Below, piece by piece: positions 24,762-32,346 of a DNA stretch of 41,228 bases. The DNA comes from an uncultured bacterium (GTDB taxonomy: Bacteria; Verrucomicrobiota; Lentisphaeria; Victivallales; UBA1829): contig CACWOL010000031.1 of NCBI GenBank assembly GCA_902762495.1, positions 1 to 41,228 of the forward strand. The letters are read 5' to 3'. The notes below the pieces were generated by a model. That model worked only from the letters and a program-made list of their open reading frames with translations, did no database searches and was not told where the DNA came from. The translations under genes and the position numbers were made by a program. Each line of letters begins with the position of its first letter. Positions within the stretch are counted from its first letter, which is position 1.

Positions 24762-26306
24762 TCAAATCGGCTTTACGCCCGCAGGAATGATCATCAGGCT
24801 GAATCCTGTGGCGGATCCGCCGGTGTTCTCCAGCCGGATCAGGATCGTGTTCCAGCCTTGTCGGAAATCAAACGGCTCAATGTGCTCATCGATGTTGTAC
24901 CAGCTGGTCCCGGCGTCCTGCCATACGTCTTTGCCATTGATCCAGAGTCGTCCGCCGTCGTCGGTGCCGATCGCCACGAGCATGGAAACGGGTTCGTCGA
25001 AGTAGACCTCCGTGTACGCGTAGTACGTGGAATGATCCGTCGTGACGGGCACGGTGTTGTGCATGGATTCACTCTGCATGAACTTCCAGCGCAGGACTCC
25101 GTCCAGCGCGACTTTCCGTCCGACGACCTTGATCGGGTCGGAATCCGTCTCCTCGATCCCGACGCCCTTCTGTCCGTCCGTGTAGACTGCGTCCAGGTCG
25201 ACAGAGAGTTCCGGCGGATGGATCAGCGCGAAATCGTCACGCCCGTAATTTTCCCACGGGCCTATGATGTACCACGTATTGATGTAAAGCCAGCCGCGGT
25301 TGGCGGCATCGCGCGTGAATCTGCGTCCGGGAAGTGCCTGAGCTTTGACCATATCCTTGTCCAGACGTTCTCCGGCGTATTCGCGCCACGCGGTAAGCGG
25401 TACGGCATCCGGAGCTTCCCCTGCCCCGCCGACACCCGAACCGGAACCTCCGCCCTGCCCATGTCCGCCGGAACCCCCTGCTGAGCCGGCCATCTGCGGC
25501 GCAGGTCTGCCGCCTTCAAACAGACTCGACAATCGCGCAACGGCTAGACCGGCCTGCCGGACAGCCTGACTGAGCAATTCGCGGTAACGGCTCAGTTCCG
25601 TCGTGCTTTTCACCGAGAGCGAGGCTGCGGCCGTGCCGGATTCGTCGCGCCCCCAGGGGGCGTCCTGTGATTGTATCCGGATCAGGTCGTCGAACGACGG
25701 CATGCGCGTTGATCCGGGCTTCATGACGGCCAGATGGTTTTGCTGGATTTCCGCCTCATAATCGCGAAGGAAGCCATACAAGGCGTCGATCGGCGTGTCG
25801 GCACGCAGGTCCGGCGGCGGGACATCCTGAAGAGCGCGCGCTTCGGACGTATCGTTGGCGTCCGCCGTGCTCGTGGGCAGGAGCGGGCGGCGTTCCACTG
25901 TGTCCAGCAGGGAATCCCGATCCGCCTTCATCCTTCGGGACATCTCCTGAAACGACTGAATCTGTGCAAGCAGTTTTTTTCTGATAAGGACTTCGGACTG
26001 AGCGACCAGCTTGACGGAGTAATCCTGCGGAAGCGGACGGCGGGACTGCATCTGTTTCAGTGAATTGTCCGGGCGTATCCGGAAATCCGCGGAGCGCGGC
26101 GTGTTTTTGTCCGATTCAACGTGACGCTCGCCTCGCATCGATCCGGCAGTGTTCGACCCGTAGAGAAGCAACAGCCCGGCGACGCTCAAGGTGACCGGAA
26201 GCCCCCATGTGAGAATGCGGAATCCCGTATCCTTCTTTCCGTTTCCGGCGTTCAGCTTGCTCATCAGGTCAAAAGGCGGTTTGTTGTCTGAGGACGGGCT
26301 GTTCAT
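24762..26306 (-). CDS. Large membrane-anchored periplasmic protein at the end of the Exb operon
   Basis: A cytoplasmic N terminus of about 30 residues is followed by one membrane span (ILTWGLPVTLSVAGLLLLYG). The periplasmic part then has a helical or coiled region (about 75-165), a Gly/Ser linker rich in GGSGGHGQGGGSGSG, and a beta-rich C-terminal half. The last 170 residues contain YINTWYIIGPWENYG, then DEPVSMLVAIGTDDGGRLWI, NGKDVWQDAGTSWYNIDEHI and GWNTILIRLENTGG. This is the pattern of PA14-like or glycoside-hydrolase-associated jelly-roll domains, so carbohydrate binding is inferred. Its topology and position are where a TonB-like partner would sit, but no TonB C-terminal domain is seen. 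The start is uncertain: ATG 26306 overlaps the upstream exbD by 38 bases; ATG 26264 lies four bases after its stop. Confidence 0.72.
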   Translation of the reverse strand: MNSPSSDNKPPFDLMSKLNAGNGKKDTGFRILTWGLPVTLSVAGLLLLYGSNTAGSMRGERHVESDKNTPRSADFRIRPDNSLKQMQSRRPLPQDYSVKLVAQSEVLIRKKLLAQIQSFQEMSRRMKADRDSLLDTVERRPLLPTSTADANDTSEARALQDVPPPDLRADTPIDALYGFLRDYEAEIQQNHLAVMKPGSTRMPSFDDLIRIQSQDAPWGRDESGTAAASLSVKSTTELSRYRELLSQAVRQAGLAVARLSSLFEGGRPAPQMAGSAGGSGGHGQGGGSGSGVGGAGEAPDAVPLTAWREYAGERLDKDMVKAQALPGRRFTRDAANRGWLYINTWYIIGPWENYGRDDFALIHPPELSVDLDAVYTDGQKGVGIEETDSDPIKVVGRKVALDGVLRWKFMQSESMHNTVPVTTDHSTYYAYTEVYFDEPVSMLVAIGTDDGGRLWINGKDVWQDAGTSWYNIDEHIEPFDFRQGWNTILIRLENTGGSATGFSLMIIPAGVKPI

Positions 26307-26706
26307 TTGTGCTGATCCCGATGTTGCTGAGGTTGTAGAACTGGCAGGCATCCATCACTTCGGCGAACCGCCCGAACGGCGTGCTTCGGTCCATGTCGAT
26401 GCGGATGCGGCGTCCCGGGTCGGCGATGCAGAGTTCCCGGAGCTGTTCCAGCAGGAAATTCGTCGTGCACGGCTGTCCGTTCCAGTAGAAACGCCCCTCG
26501 GCGTCAAGCCCGATGACGGACTGTTTGTCGGTGGGGCGCAGCTTCACCGCGGCCTCCGAAGCGGGCAGATCGACCGGGATCTCCTTGCTTTTCACCTTTG
26601 TCATGGACGACACCAGGAAAAAGATGAGCAGCAGGAAAACGCAGTCGATCAGCGGCGACATGGAGATCTCCGGGCCGTCGTGTTCAGCGAAGAGCGACAG
26701 ATTCAT
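26269..26706 (-). CDS. ExbD/TolR family protein, second copy
   Basis: Proton-channel subunit: a short cytoplasmic N terminus, one membrane span with the conserved Asp in MSPLIDCVFLLLIFFLVSSM, and a periplasmic domain ending ACQFYNLSNIGISTNEQPVL. The Asp in PLID is the residue used for proton flow in this family. ATG 26706 (MNLSLFAEHDGPEISMSPLI) was chosen because the usual ExbD N terminus begins there and GGAG lies about ten bases upstream; it overlaps the previous exbD by 23 bases. At 145 residues it has normal family length. It acts with the ExbB-type subunit encoded two genes upstream. Confidence 0.9.
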   Translation of the reverse strand: MNLSLFAEHDGPEISMSPLIDCVFLLLIFFLVSSMTKVKSKEIPVDLPASEAAVKLRPTDKQSVIGLDAEGRFYWNGQPCTTNFLLEQLRELCIADPGRRIRIDMDRSTPFGRFAEVMDACQFYNLSNIGISTNEQPVLRQQTAF

Positions 26707-27148
26707 ACGGCTTGCTCCCCAGCCGGACGCGCGTCCGGCTGAATCCGTGGATTTGACATTGGTCGAAGAGTGCGATGACTGTGCTGACCGGGACATCGCG
26801 GAACGCCGCCACGTCGATCCGGATCTGCGTTCCGGCGTTCGCCCTCAATTCGGACAGGAACCCGTCCATGTCCGGGATCGGCGCGTAGCTATTTTCCCCC
26901 GTGTACGCATCATGCCCCAGCACCTGATAGACACGCCCGGCGGCATCCACGGACAGGATCACGGAGCCCGCGCTCTGTTTCGTGGCGGACAAGCTCGCGC
27001 TCATGGGCGGCACGGAAAGCGGTATCTGCATCTCCCATTTCTTCATCATGGTGGTGACGAGGAAGAAGATGAGCAGCAGGAAAACGCAGTCGATCAGCGG
27101 CGACATCTGGACTTCCGCGCGATCGTCGTCTCCGAGTTCAAACCGCAT
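26684..27148 (-). CDS. ExbD/TolR family protein, first copy
   Basis: Same family and layout as the next gene: MRFELGDDDRAEVQMSPLID, then CVFLLLIFFLVTTMMKKWEM, with the channel Asp in PLID, followed by a periplasmic domain. ATG 27148 has AGGAGA seven bases upstream, which favours it over an in-frame ATG at 27172. It overlaps the end of the ExbB-type gene by 11 bases, so translation is coupled. The two ExbDs share the membrane segment almost exactly but differ in their periplasmic parts, so they probably form one channel with different periplasmic contacts (inference). Confidence 0.92.
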   Translation of the reverse strand: MRFELGDDDRAEVQMSPLIDCVFLLLIFFLVTTMMKKWEMQIPLSVPPMSASLSATKQSAGSVILSVDAAGRVYQVLGHDAYTGENSYAPIPDMDGFLSELRANAGTQIRIDVAAFRDVPVSTVIALFDQCQIHGFSRTRVRLGSKPYESVALR

Positions 27149-28568
27149 GGCTGTCTCCTGCTGTTGAGACATTCTCTTTGCTTTGCTCCAGATACAGCAC
27201 CGTGACGACGTGTTCCAGCTCGGCTTCCACGCGGGACGCCTGCCCCATGATCCGGTTTTTCAGCAGGTAATAGGCGGCGACAGTCGGGACCGCGATGATC
27301 AGGCCGGCCGCGGTCGTGATGAGCGCCTTCGAAATGGAGTCGGACAGGATGGACGCGCCGCCTTCGTCGCCGTAGAGCGCGACCAGTCCGAACGCCTCGA
27401 TCATACCGACCACGGTTCCCAGCAGCCCGAGCAGGGGCGCCAGAGAGGAGATGATCGAAATCGGGTAGATTTTCGACAAATGTGTGCGGATATCGCGCGC
27501 CGCGATGTCGCCCGCCGTCTGGCTCACGGCCTCGCGTCCGGCGGCACGGTGTTTCAGCAGATATTCGAGCGCACGCGCCAGGGTTGATGTGTCATTCCGG
27601 CAGACGGCTTCCGCCCGGTCGAAATCACCTGTTTCCAAAGCCGCATTGACCGAATCGATCAACGCCTGCGGAGCGATCGCCGCCGCCCCGGAGAACTTCA
27701 ATCTCTGCAAAGTGATGGCAATCGCGACGACAGCCAGCAGGTACAGCGGGATCATCATGAACCCGCCTGCCCGGATCTGGGCGCCCCAGTCGATCCTGAC
27801 GCCCTGTTCCGGCGACTCGACGGGAACTCCTGCGGACCGCAGTTCAGACTGCGCAGACGAACCGGGATTCAAAACGTCCGGGATCGGTTTCGCCGCCTCG
27901 CTGGGCAGGACTTCCGGCGCACTTTGGAAATCCGATTCGCGTTTCGCGAGGAATATCTCATCGAATCCTGCATCGCGCCGTTCGGGACACAGGAACTGCA
28001 CCCCCGTGATCGTGAAGTCGCCGAAATCCTTCCACATGTCGCGCGTTACGACCACCCATCCCTGCGCGCGGTCCACGACGGACAGCCCCTTCTGAATCCG
28101 CTTCGGGTTATCCGGTTCGCCCGGCCCGGCGGTATAGGTGTAGTCGAACGCCCGGCCCTTCGCGTTGGTCCCCTCGTCTTTCGTCAGGAACCTGAGACCG
28201 ATCTGCGTCCCGCCCCACTTCACCCACACGAACGTGATGTAGCGGTATTCTCCCTCGCCGGGATGCTCGCGGATCGGGATCGACAGGCCGGTAAGCTCGG
28301 CATGCTGGTCCGCCCCGACGTAGATATAGTTGTCCGCCTCAGGAGAATACCCGCCGTCCTGGACGAAACTCTTCCCCTCGCTCCAATGCGCGCCGGAAGG
28401 GATTTTCGTGCTGAACAACTCGAAGCGAGGCTGTTCCTGCTTTGCCGTTGCATTTGTTTCCTGCGCACGCAGCGTCGATCCGGGAATCATCAGCAGGGAC
28501 AAAAGCGTCAGAACAAACGCTGCTTGCATGATCCGGGCCGCCCCGGACGGGGAGAAGCGGTGTTTCAT
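27138..28568 (-). CDS. ExbB/TolQ/MotA-type proton channel protein with added periplasmic N-terminal domain
   Basis: ATG 28568 follows AGGAG by about nine bases and the promoter at 28613-28641. A signal peptide (about 1-35, ending LRAQE) is followed by a domain of about 190 residues with YITFVWVKWGGTQIGLRFLT and VVTRDMWKDFGDFTITGVQF, probably an all-beta periplasmic domain. The C-terminal half (about 250-475) is a standard ExbB/TolQ: a first span (GGFMMIPLYLLAVVAIAITL), a cytoplasmic helical loop, and the paired spans SIISSLAPLLGLLGTVVGMI and ALITTAAGLIIAVPTVAAYY. Ordinary ExbB proteins are about 210-250 residues. The fused domain would sit in the periplasm and might bind a polymer or sense load. 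It heads an operon with two exbD genes and the PA14-like protein. Confidence 0.9.
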   Translation of the reverse strand: MKHRFSPSGAARIMQAAFVLTLLSLLMIPGSTLRAQETNATAKQEQPRFELFSTKIPSGAHWSEGKSFVQDGGYSPEADNYIYVGADQHAELTGLSIPIREHPGEGEYRYITFVWVKWGGTQIGLRFLTKDEGTNAKGRAFDYTYTAGPGEPDNPKRIQKGLSVVDRAQGWVVVTRDMWKDFGDFTITGVQFLCPERRDAGFDEIFLAKRESDFQSAPEVLPSEAAKPIPDVLNPGSSAQSELRSAGVPVESPEQGVRIDWGAQIRAGGFMMIPLYLLAVVAIAITLQRLKFSGAAAIAPQALIDSVNAALETGDFDRAEAVCRNDTSTLARALEYLLKHRAAGREAVSQTAGDIAARDIRTHLSKIYPISIISSLAPLLGLLGTVVGMIEAFGLVALYGDEGGASILSDSISKALITTAAGLIIAVPTVAAYYLLKNRIMGQASRVEAELEHVVTVLYLEQSKENVSTAGDSHAV

Positions 28569-28612
28569 GGGAGGATCTCCTGTTCGTTTTCTCTGAAAAA
28601 ACTTCTGTCTTA

Positions 28613-28641
28613 ATAATAGCACATGTTTCAGCCTTTTTCAA
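28613..28641 (-). promoter_or_regulatory. Promoter of the Exb operon
   Basis: Read leftward: TTGAAA (28641-28636), 17 bases, TATTAT (28618-28613), about 45 bases before the ATG at 28568. Confidence 0.7.
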
Positions 28642-28681
28642 GGACGGGTTCATTTTCTTGCGACTTATGATCTCTGCCAGT

Positions 28682-29341
28682 TTATTGAAGTGCAGCACGC
28701 CATTTTGCAACTTCCGCGCCGGGATCCGGGGCCTGCGTGAAGGCGGTCACGGCGGCGATGCGCCCTGCCCCGGCAGACTTGAGTTCGGTGAGGTGCTGAT
28801 ACTTGATGCCGCCCATGACGGAGAACGGCACGTGCACGAGCGGAACAAGCGCATGAAGCTGTTCCAGGCCGAGGAATGTACAGGCGAGCTGTTTGGTGTT
28901 CGTCGGGAAGATCGGGCCGATATTGAGGCAGGAACATCCCTCGTCCTGCGCCCGGCGGATCTCGTCGGCATTGTGCGTGGAGACGCCGATCAGCAGATCG
29001 GGAGCGATGCGGCGGGCATCCGGGAGAGGAATGTCGTCCTGCCCCAGATGCACGCCGTCCGCCTGCGCGATCAGCGCCGCGTCCACACGGTCGTCCACGA
29101 TCAGCAGCGCGCCGCACTCCCAGGTGAGTTCGCGGACCAGCAGGAGCAGGTCCAGAAACGGACGGTCGGGCATGGTCTTTTCGCGGATTTGCAGGATGCG
29201 CGCACCGCCCGCCAGAAGCGACGCGGCAACGTCGACGGGGCTGCGTCCGGCGCAGAATTCGGACGTGACGACGGGATAGACGTCGGTCAGCCGGAACGCC
29301 TCCATACGTTCGTCCAGCGTGGTGTAGACACGGCGCGGCAT
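28682..29341 (-). CDS. thiE: Thiamine-phosphate synthase
   Basis: Joins HMP-pyrophosphate and the thiazole phosphate to make thiamine phosphate. The TIM-barrel protein (219 residues, normal length) shows QIREK (51-55) after RIL, LIVDDRVDAALIAQADGVHL with GQDD, GVSTHNADEI, the pyrophosphate-binding stretch GPIFPTNTKQ, and FSVMGGIKYQHLTELKSAGA. The ATG at 29341 lies four bases after the thi4 stop, so the two are one operon under the TPP riboswitch. TK.A.G-type phosphate-binding residues are replaced by TNTKQLAC here, a modest deviation. No thiC or thiD is present in the window. Confidence 0.93.
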   Translation of the reverse strand: MPRRVYTTLDERMEAFRLTDVYPVVTSEFCAGRSPVDVAASLLAGGARILQIREKTMPDRPFLDLLLLVRELTWECGALLIVDDRVDAALIAQADGVHLGQDDIPLPDARRIAPDLLIGVSTHNADEIRRAQDEGCSCLNIGPIFPTNTKQLACTFLGLEQLHALVPLVHVPFSVMGGIKYQHLTELKSAGAGRIAAVTAFTQAPDPGAEVAKWRAALQ

Positions 29342-29345
29342 AGGA

Positions 29346-30146
29346 TCACTTCCCGAGTTTCTTCAGAATGAGATCCGCGGCCTTGCGTCCTGAGAGCATC
29401 ATGCCGCCGAAAATCGGGCCCATGCGGTATCCGCCCATGACGTTGTTCGCGCTCATGCCGCAGGCAAAGAGACCAGGGAAGTATTCGCGGGTGTTCTCGA
29501 CGGTGGAGGCTTCGCCGCTGTCGACCCACATGGGCTTTTCGCCGAGGATGCCGCCCGTGCTCGTGGCGAGCTTCAGCTGGGCCTTCTCGACCGCGAGGTG
29601 CATGATTTCGCTCGGGTGTCCCGTGCCGTCCAGCACGCACTGCGAGATTACGGTCAGAGGGTCCACATGCATGCCGAGGCGTTCGACGGGCGTCCAGTTG
29701 ATGACGAGGCCGCCGACCTGCTCGCCGCGGAACACGATGTCTTCGACGCTGACGGCATTGAATATCTTCGCACCAGCGCTGACCGCGCCGAAGATAAGGC
29801 CGCTGGCCATTTCCACGGAGTCGAGCGTGTTGTAGCCGGGTGCGCCGGGGATGGACTTGTACTTGATGCCGAATTCGTCGAGGATCTCCAGTGAGGCGTT
29901 CTGCACGACGACTTCGTTGAAGAGCATGCCGCCGCCCCAAGTGCCGCCGCCGGGCGCGAGCTTGCGTTCGAAGATCGCCACGCGGATGCCGGCTTTCGCG
30001 AGGTAACGCGCGGCAACGAGCGCGGACGGACCGGCGCCGACGATGGCGACGTCGACCGTGAGGTTGTCGAGGAGTTTCGCCGAGTAGTTTTCGACGATGG
30101 CGCGGGAGATGGTCGTTTCGATGACCTGGGAGGAGGAATCCGACAT
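29346..30146 (-). CDS. thi4: Thiazole synthase Thi4 (sulfide-dependent, archaeal-like type)
   Basis: Makes the thiazole moiety of thiamine from NAD and glycine. The N-terminal FAD/NAD-binding site is clear: [20 protein letters not shown] with a GAGPS loop, then [20 protein letters not shown]. The position of the suicidal cysteine of yeast Thi4 (Cys205 in CMDP) is His160 here, in [11 protein letters not shown], as in methanogen Thi4 enzymes that take sulfide from solution. This points to a catalytic, oxygen-sensitive enzyme suited to anaerobic, sulfide-rich habitats (known for the family). The ATG at 30146 has AAAGGA nine bases upstream; a TTG three codons earlier is unlikely. It is co-transcribed with thiE and preceded by a TPP riboswitch. 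Confidence 0.93.
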   Translation of the reverse strand: MSDSSSQVIETTISRAIVENYSAKLLDNLTVDVAIVGAGPSALVAARYLAKAGIRVAIFERKLAPGGGTWGGGMLFNEVVVQNASLEILDEFGIKYKSIPGAPGYNTLDSVEMASGLIFGAVSAGAKIFNAVSVEDIVFRGEQVGGLVINWTPVERLGMHVDPLTVISQCVLDGTGHPSEIMHLAVEKAQLKLATSTGGILGEKPMWVDSGEASTVENTREYFPGLFACGMSANNVMGGYRMGPIFGGMMLSGRKAADLILKKLGK

Positions 30147-30153
30147 GTTTGTC

Positions 30154-30215
30154 AATCCTTTCGTTTGGTTGATGGTTTCGTAGAAAACGCGGGCGGCTTT
30201 CCATCGGAAAGGATT
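30154..30215 (-). promoter_or_regulatory. Expression platform of the TPP riboswitch: anti-SD against the thi4 SD
   Basis: Read leftward, AATCCTTTC (30215-30207) is a perfect complement of the thi4 ribosome-site region GAAAGGATT (30162-30154). The same CTTTCC can instead pair locally with GGAAAG just downstream (CTTTCCGATGGAAAG). Two exclusive folds are therefore possible, one hiding and one freeing the ribosome site, which indicates translational control. Confidence 0.65.
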
Positions 30216-30221
30216 GCGCTG

Positions 30222-30318
30222 TCGATTTCCTACGCCGGCATTATCCGGATCAGGTTATGCGGGTATGATCTCAGCCAGCCCGCGCATCGGATGACGCGCG
30301 ATCCAGCACCCCGTGGTG
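30222..30318 (-). ncRNA. TPP riboswitch (THI element)
   Basis: Read leftward, the conserved blocks appear in order: GGGGTGC (30312-30306), a variable stem arm, GGCTGAGA with CTGAGA at 30274-30269, ACCC, ACCTGAT (30255-30249), then GGATAATGCCGGCGTAGGAA. It lies between its promoter and thi4, which matches known thiamine-gene control. Confidence 0.95.
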
Positions 30319-30327
30319 TATGCAATT

Positions 30328-30356
30328 AATATACACCGGGAAGAGGGAAAATGCAA
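30328..30356 (-). promoter_or_regulatory. Promoter of the thi4-thiE operon
   Basis: Read leftward: TTGCAT (30356-30351), 17 bases, TATATT (30333-30328). The transcript would start at or just before the riboswitch. Confidence 0.75.
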
Positions 30357-30393
30357 GTTGGTTTTCAGGGAGGCATTCCCGAATAAACGAAAA

Positions 30394-30430
30394 CGGTGCG
30401 GACGGGTCTTCGAGAAACCGAGCCGCACCG
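30394..30430 (-). terminator. Terminator of the gcvH-LOG transcript
   Basis: Read leftward: CGGTGCGG (30430-30423), a 21-base loop and CCGCACCG (30401-30394), then TTTTCG. It separates this operon from the thi4 promoter. Confidence 0.75.
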
Positions 30431-30456
30431 GAAAAGCGGGAAATGTGTTTGGACTC

Positions 30457-31164
30457 TCAGATATCTTTTCTGACGGTAGACTTGACGCCGCTCCTGTCAT
30501 GGACGCTTTTGATATAACGGAACGCGTCGTCGGCATTATCCGCGACATAGAAGAGATCGAGGTCGTCTTCGTTGATCATGCGGTCGCGGAGCATGGTATT
30601 GCGGAACCAGTCGAAGAGCGGCCCCCAGTATTCCTTGCCGACCGCCACGAGCGGGACGGTGCGGACTTTGCTGGTCTGGATGAGCGTGAGCACTTCGGAG
30701 AATTCATCGAGCGTGCCGAAGCCGCCGGGATAGACCGCGATCGCGACGGAATACTTGAGGAAACAGACCTTGCGCACGAAGAAATAGCGGAAATCAAGCG
30801 ATTCGGTCTGATACGTATTCGGATGCTGTTCCATCGGGAGCTTGATGTTCAGCCCCACGGAATCGCCGTTCTTGTTCCACGCGCCGCGGTTGGCCGCTTC
30901 CATGATGCCGGGGCCTCCGCCGGTCAGGATACCGTAGCCGTTGTCCGTAAGAAGTTCGCCCAGACGGACGCAGTCCTGATAGACGGGATCCTCAGGTTTC
31001 GTACGGGCGGACCCGAAAACGGAAACGAGGCGTTTGTACTTGACCATGGTCTCGAAGGAGTCGATGAATTCCGACATGATGCGGAAGATGCGCCACGGCT
31101 CTTCGGCTTTCAGGTCGACCAGATCGGAAAAACCGGCGAGGTTGGTGGTTTCAAGATCGGCCAT
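30457..31164 (-). CDS. LOG family protein (TIGR00730-type Rossmann fold)
   Basis: LOG proteins are nucleotide 5'-monophosphate nucleosidases, known best for cytokinin activation; many bacterial members have no proven role. The two signature motifs are GGGPGIMEAANRG (82-94) and PGGFGTLDE (146-154), both intact. The protein is 235 residues, of the longer bacterial type with an N-terminal helical extension (about 1-45). The ATG at 31164 follows GAGG by six bases and sits eight bases after the gcvH-like stop, so the two genes are one operon. Older annotation as lysine decarboxylase is not supported. Confidence 0.9.
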   Translation of the reverse strand: MADLETTNLAGFSDLVDLKAEEPWRIFRIMSEFIDSFETMVKYKRLVSVFGSARTKPEDPVYQDCVRLGELLTDNGYGILTGGGPGIMEAANRGAWNKNGDSVGLNIKLPMEQHPNTYQTESLDFRYFFVRKVCFLKYSVAIAVYPGGFGTLDEFSEVLTLIQTSKVRTVPLVAVGKEYWGPLFDWFRNTMLRDRMINEDDLDLFYVADNADDAFRYIKSVHDRSGVKSTVRKDI

Positions 31165-31172
31165 GCGTCACC

Positions 31173-31544
31173 TCACAGGGTTTCCAGATATTCGGCGTAT
31201 TCTTCTTCCGACATGAGCTCGTCGACCTCGGTCGGGTCGATATTGTCGAGTTTGTACAGCCAGCCTTTCCCCTCGGCGCTGGAACTGATGAGGCCGGGAT
31301 CGTCGTCGAGCGCATGGTTGACCGCCGTGACGGTCCCGCTCACGGGGGAATAGACGTCGGAGGAAGCGGACACGGACTCGATCGTGCCGATGCTGTCGCC
31401 GCAGATCAGGTCCGTTCCTTCACGGGGGAGATCGACGAACGTGATGTCGCCGAGGTCGGCGGCCGCATATTCGGAGATGCCGACGATGGCTTCTTCGCCG
31501 TCCGTTTTGACCCATTCGTGGGTTTTCGAGTAGTATTTGTCCAT
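31173..31544 (-). CDS. Glycine-cleavage H-like protein lacking the lipoyl lysine
   Basis: H protein carries a lipoyl arm between the P, T and L enzymes of glycine cleavage. The 123-residue fold is clear: KTHEWVKTDGEEAIVGISEY, then ADLGDITFVDLPREGTDLIC and the C-terminal LYKLDNIDPTEVDELMSEEE. The canonical lipoylation motif ESVKAxSD reads ESVSASSD here, so residue 59 is Ser instead of Lys. I checked the codon (TCC on the coding strand). The product cannot be lipoylated at the usual site. No gcvP, gcvT or lipoate gene is in the window; it is coupled to a LOG gene. GAGGA lies about nine bases before ATG 31544, and a strong promoter is upstream. Confidence 0.88.
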   Translation of the reverse strand: MDKYYSKTHEWVKTDGEEAIVGISEYAAADLGDITFVDLPREGTDLICGDSIGTIESVSASSDVYSPVSGTVTAVNHALDDDPGLISSSAEGKGWLYKLDNIDPTEVDELMSEEEYAEYLETL

Positions 31545-31589
31545 ACCTTGGATTCCTCTGTGAAAAGGGTTCAGATAAAACGCATAGAG

Positions 31590-31618
31590 AAATTAAGCAT
31601 AAAACTCGGTATTGTCAA
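31590..31618 (-). promoter_or_regulatory. Promoter of the gcvH-LOG operon
   Basis: Read leftward: TTGACA (31618-31613), 17 bases, TAATTT (31595-31590), about 46 bases before the ATG at 31544. Confidence 0.7.
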
Positions 31619-31630
31619 GCTCCGTTTCCG

Positions 31631-31667
31631 AAAAAGTCCATATTTTTCTCGCTTTTTCCGGACTTTT
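31631..31667 (-). terminator. Terminator after the 31769 gene
   Basis: Read leftward: AAAAGTCC (31667-31660) pairs with GGACTTTT (31639-31632), followed by a U run (the stem's own 3' arm ends TTTTT). Confidence 0.6.
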
Positions 31668-31768
31668 ACGCAAAAAAGAGGTCCGCAGCCGTTCTTTCGC
31701 CCGAATGCCGATGAAGAGAAGAGCACCGGGCGATTCATGCAAAAGTCAGATCACGGCCTGACGCGCGG

Positions 31769-32251
31769 TCACTCCTGAATCAATGTCGGCGAAGGTTCGG
31801 GTTCCCCGGCGATCGCATAAAGATAAAGGTTGCGGAGCACTTCGTCATAAGCAACGCACATATCCTTGAATTCATAATAGTGAAACGAATTGTTATAGGT
31901 CCACCATGTAACCGGCATTCCGTCCGCCTTTTTCGGGTTTTCTATGACGCGATTGAACAATCCGGCATGCCGGGAATTCAGCTGCATCACGAAATCATCT
32001 TTCACATCGGGAGAACATTCGAACTTCACCCACGCTTTTTTCCTGTTCGAGTCCTGCGTCATAAAGACATTGAGTTCTGTCACCTCAAAAGGAAGTGTAA
32101 TCCCAAATCCGGTCAGAAGCGCTTTGGCGCGCGCCGTGGAGTATTCCTCCTCCAAATATAACGGTACGGAAAACTCATTGATAGTTGGAAAAACAAGAAG
32201 TCCAACAAAGAGTCCGAAGAGGAACATGACGATCGCGATCAATGCTTTCAT
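31769..32251 (-). CDS. Unknown protein with N-terminal membrane anchor
   Basis: ATG 32251 has AGGAG eight bases upstream and a promoter at 32318-32346. The 160-residue product begins MKALIAIVMFLFGLFVGLLV, an uncleaved anchor or signal peptide. A soluble domain follows with FEVTELNVFMTQDSNRKKAW and MPVTWWTYNNSFHYYEFKDM, of mixed alpha/beta appearance. Only one cysteine occurs in the middle of the domain and one near the C terminus, and no catalytic motif is recognised. It probably faces the periplasm. It is transcribed alone, with its own promoter and terminator. Confidence 0.65.
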   Translation of the reverse strand: MKALIAIVMFLFGLFVGLLVFPTINEFSVPLYLEEEYSTARAKALLTGFGITLPFEVTELNVFMTQDSNRKKAWVKFECSPDVKDDFVMQLNSRHAGLFNRVIENPKKADGMPVTWWTYNNSFHYYEFKDMCVAYDEVLRNLYLYAIAGEPEPSPTLIQE

Positions 32252-32317
32252 GGTTTTGCTCCTGATTTTGAAGTAGGAAGTGAAAGGACATCGGTACAAT
32301 ATGCCCCAGTTTCACAC

Positions 32318-32346
32318 AATATAACATCATATACACGCGATTGCAA
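32318..32346 (-). promoter_or_regulatory. Promoter for the 31769 gene
   Basis: Read leftward: TTGCAA (32346-32341), 17 bases, TATATT (32323-32318), about 67 bases before the ATG at 32251. Confidence 0.7.

Noticed and set aside
24444..25484. A plus-strand frame of 346 codons across the leader and the Exb operon end
   Set aside because: It crosses a clear minus-strand terminator and the end of a minus-strand gene with ordered domains; no motif.
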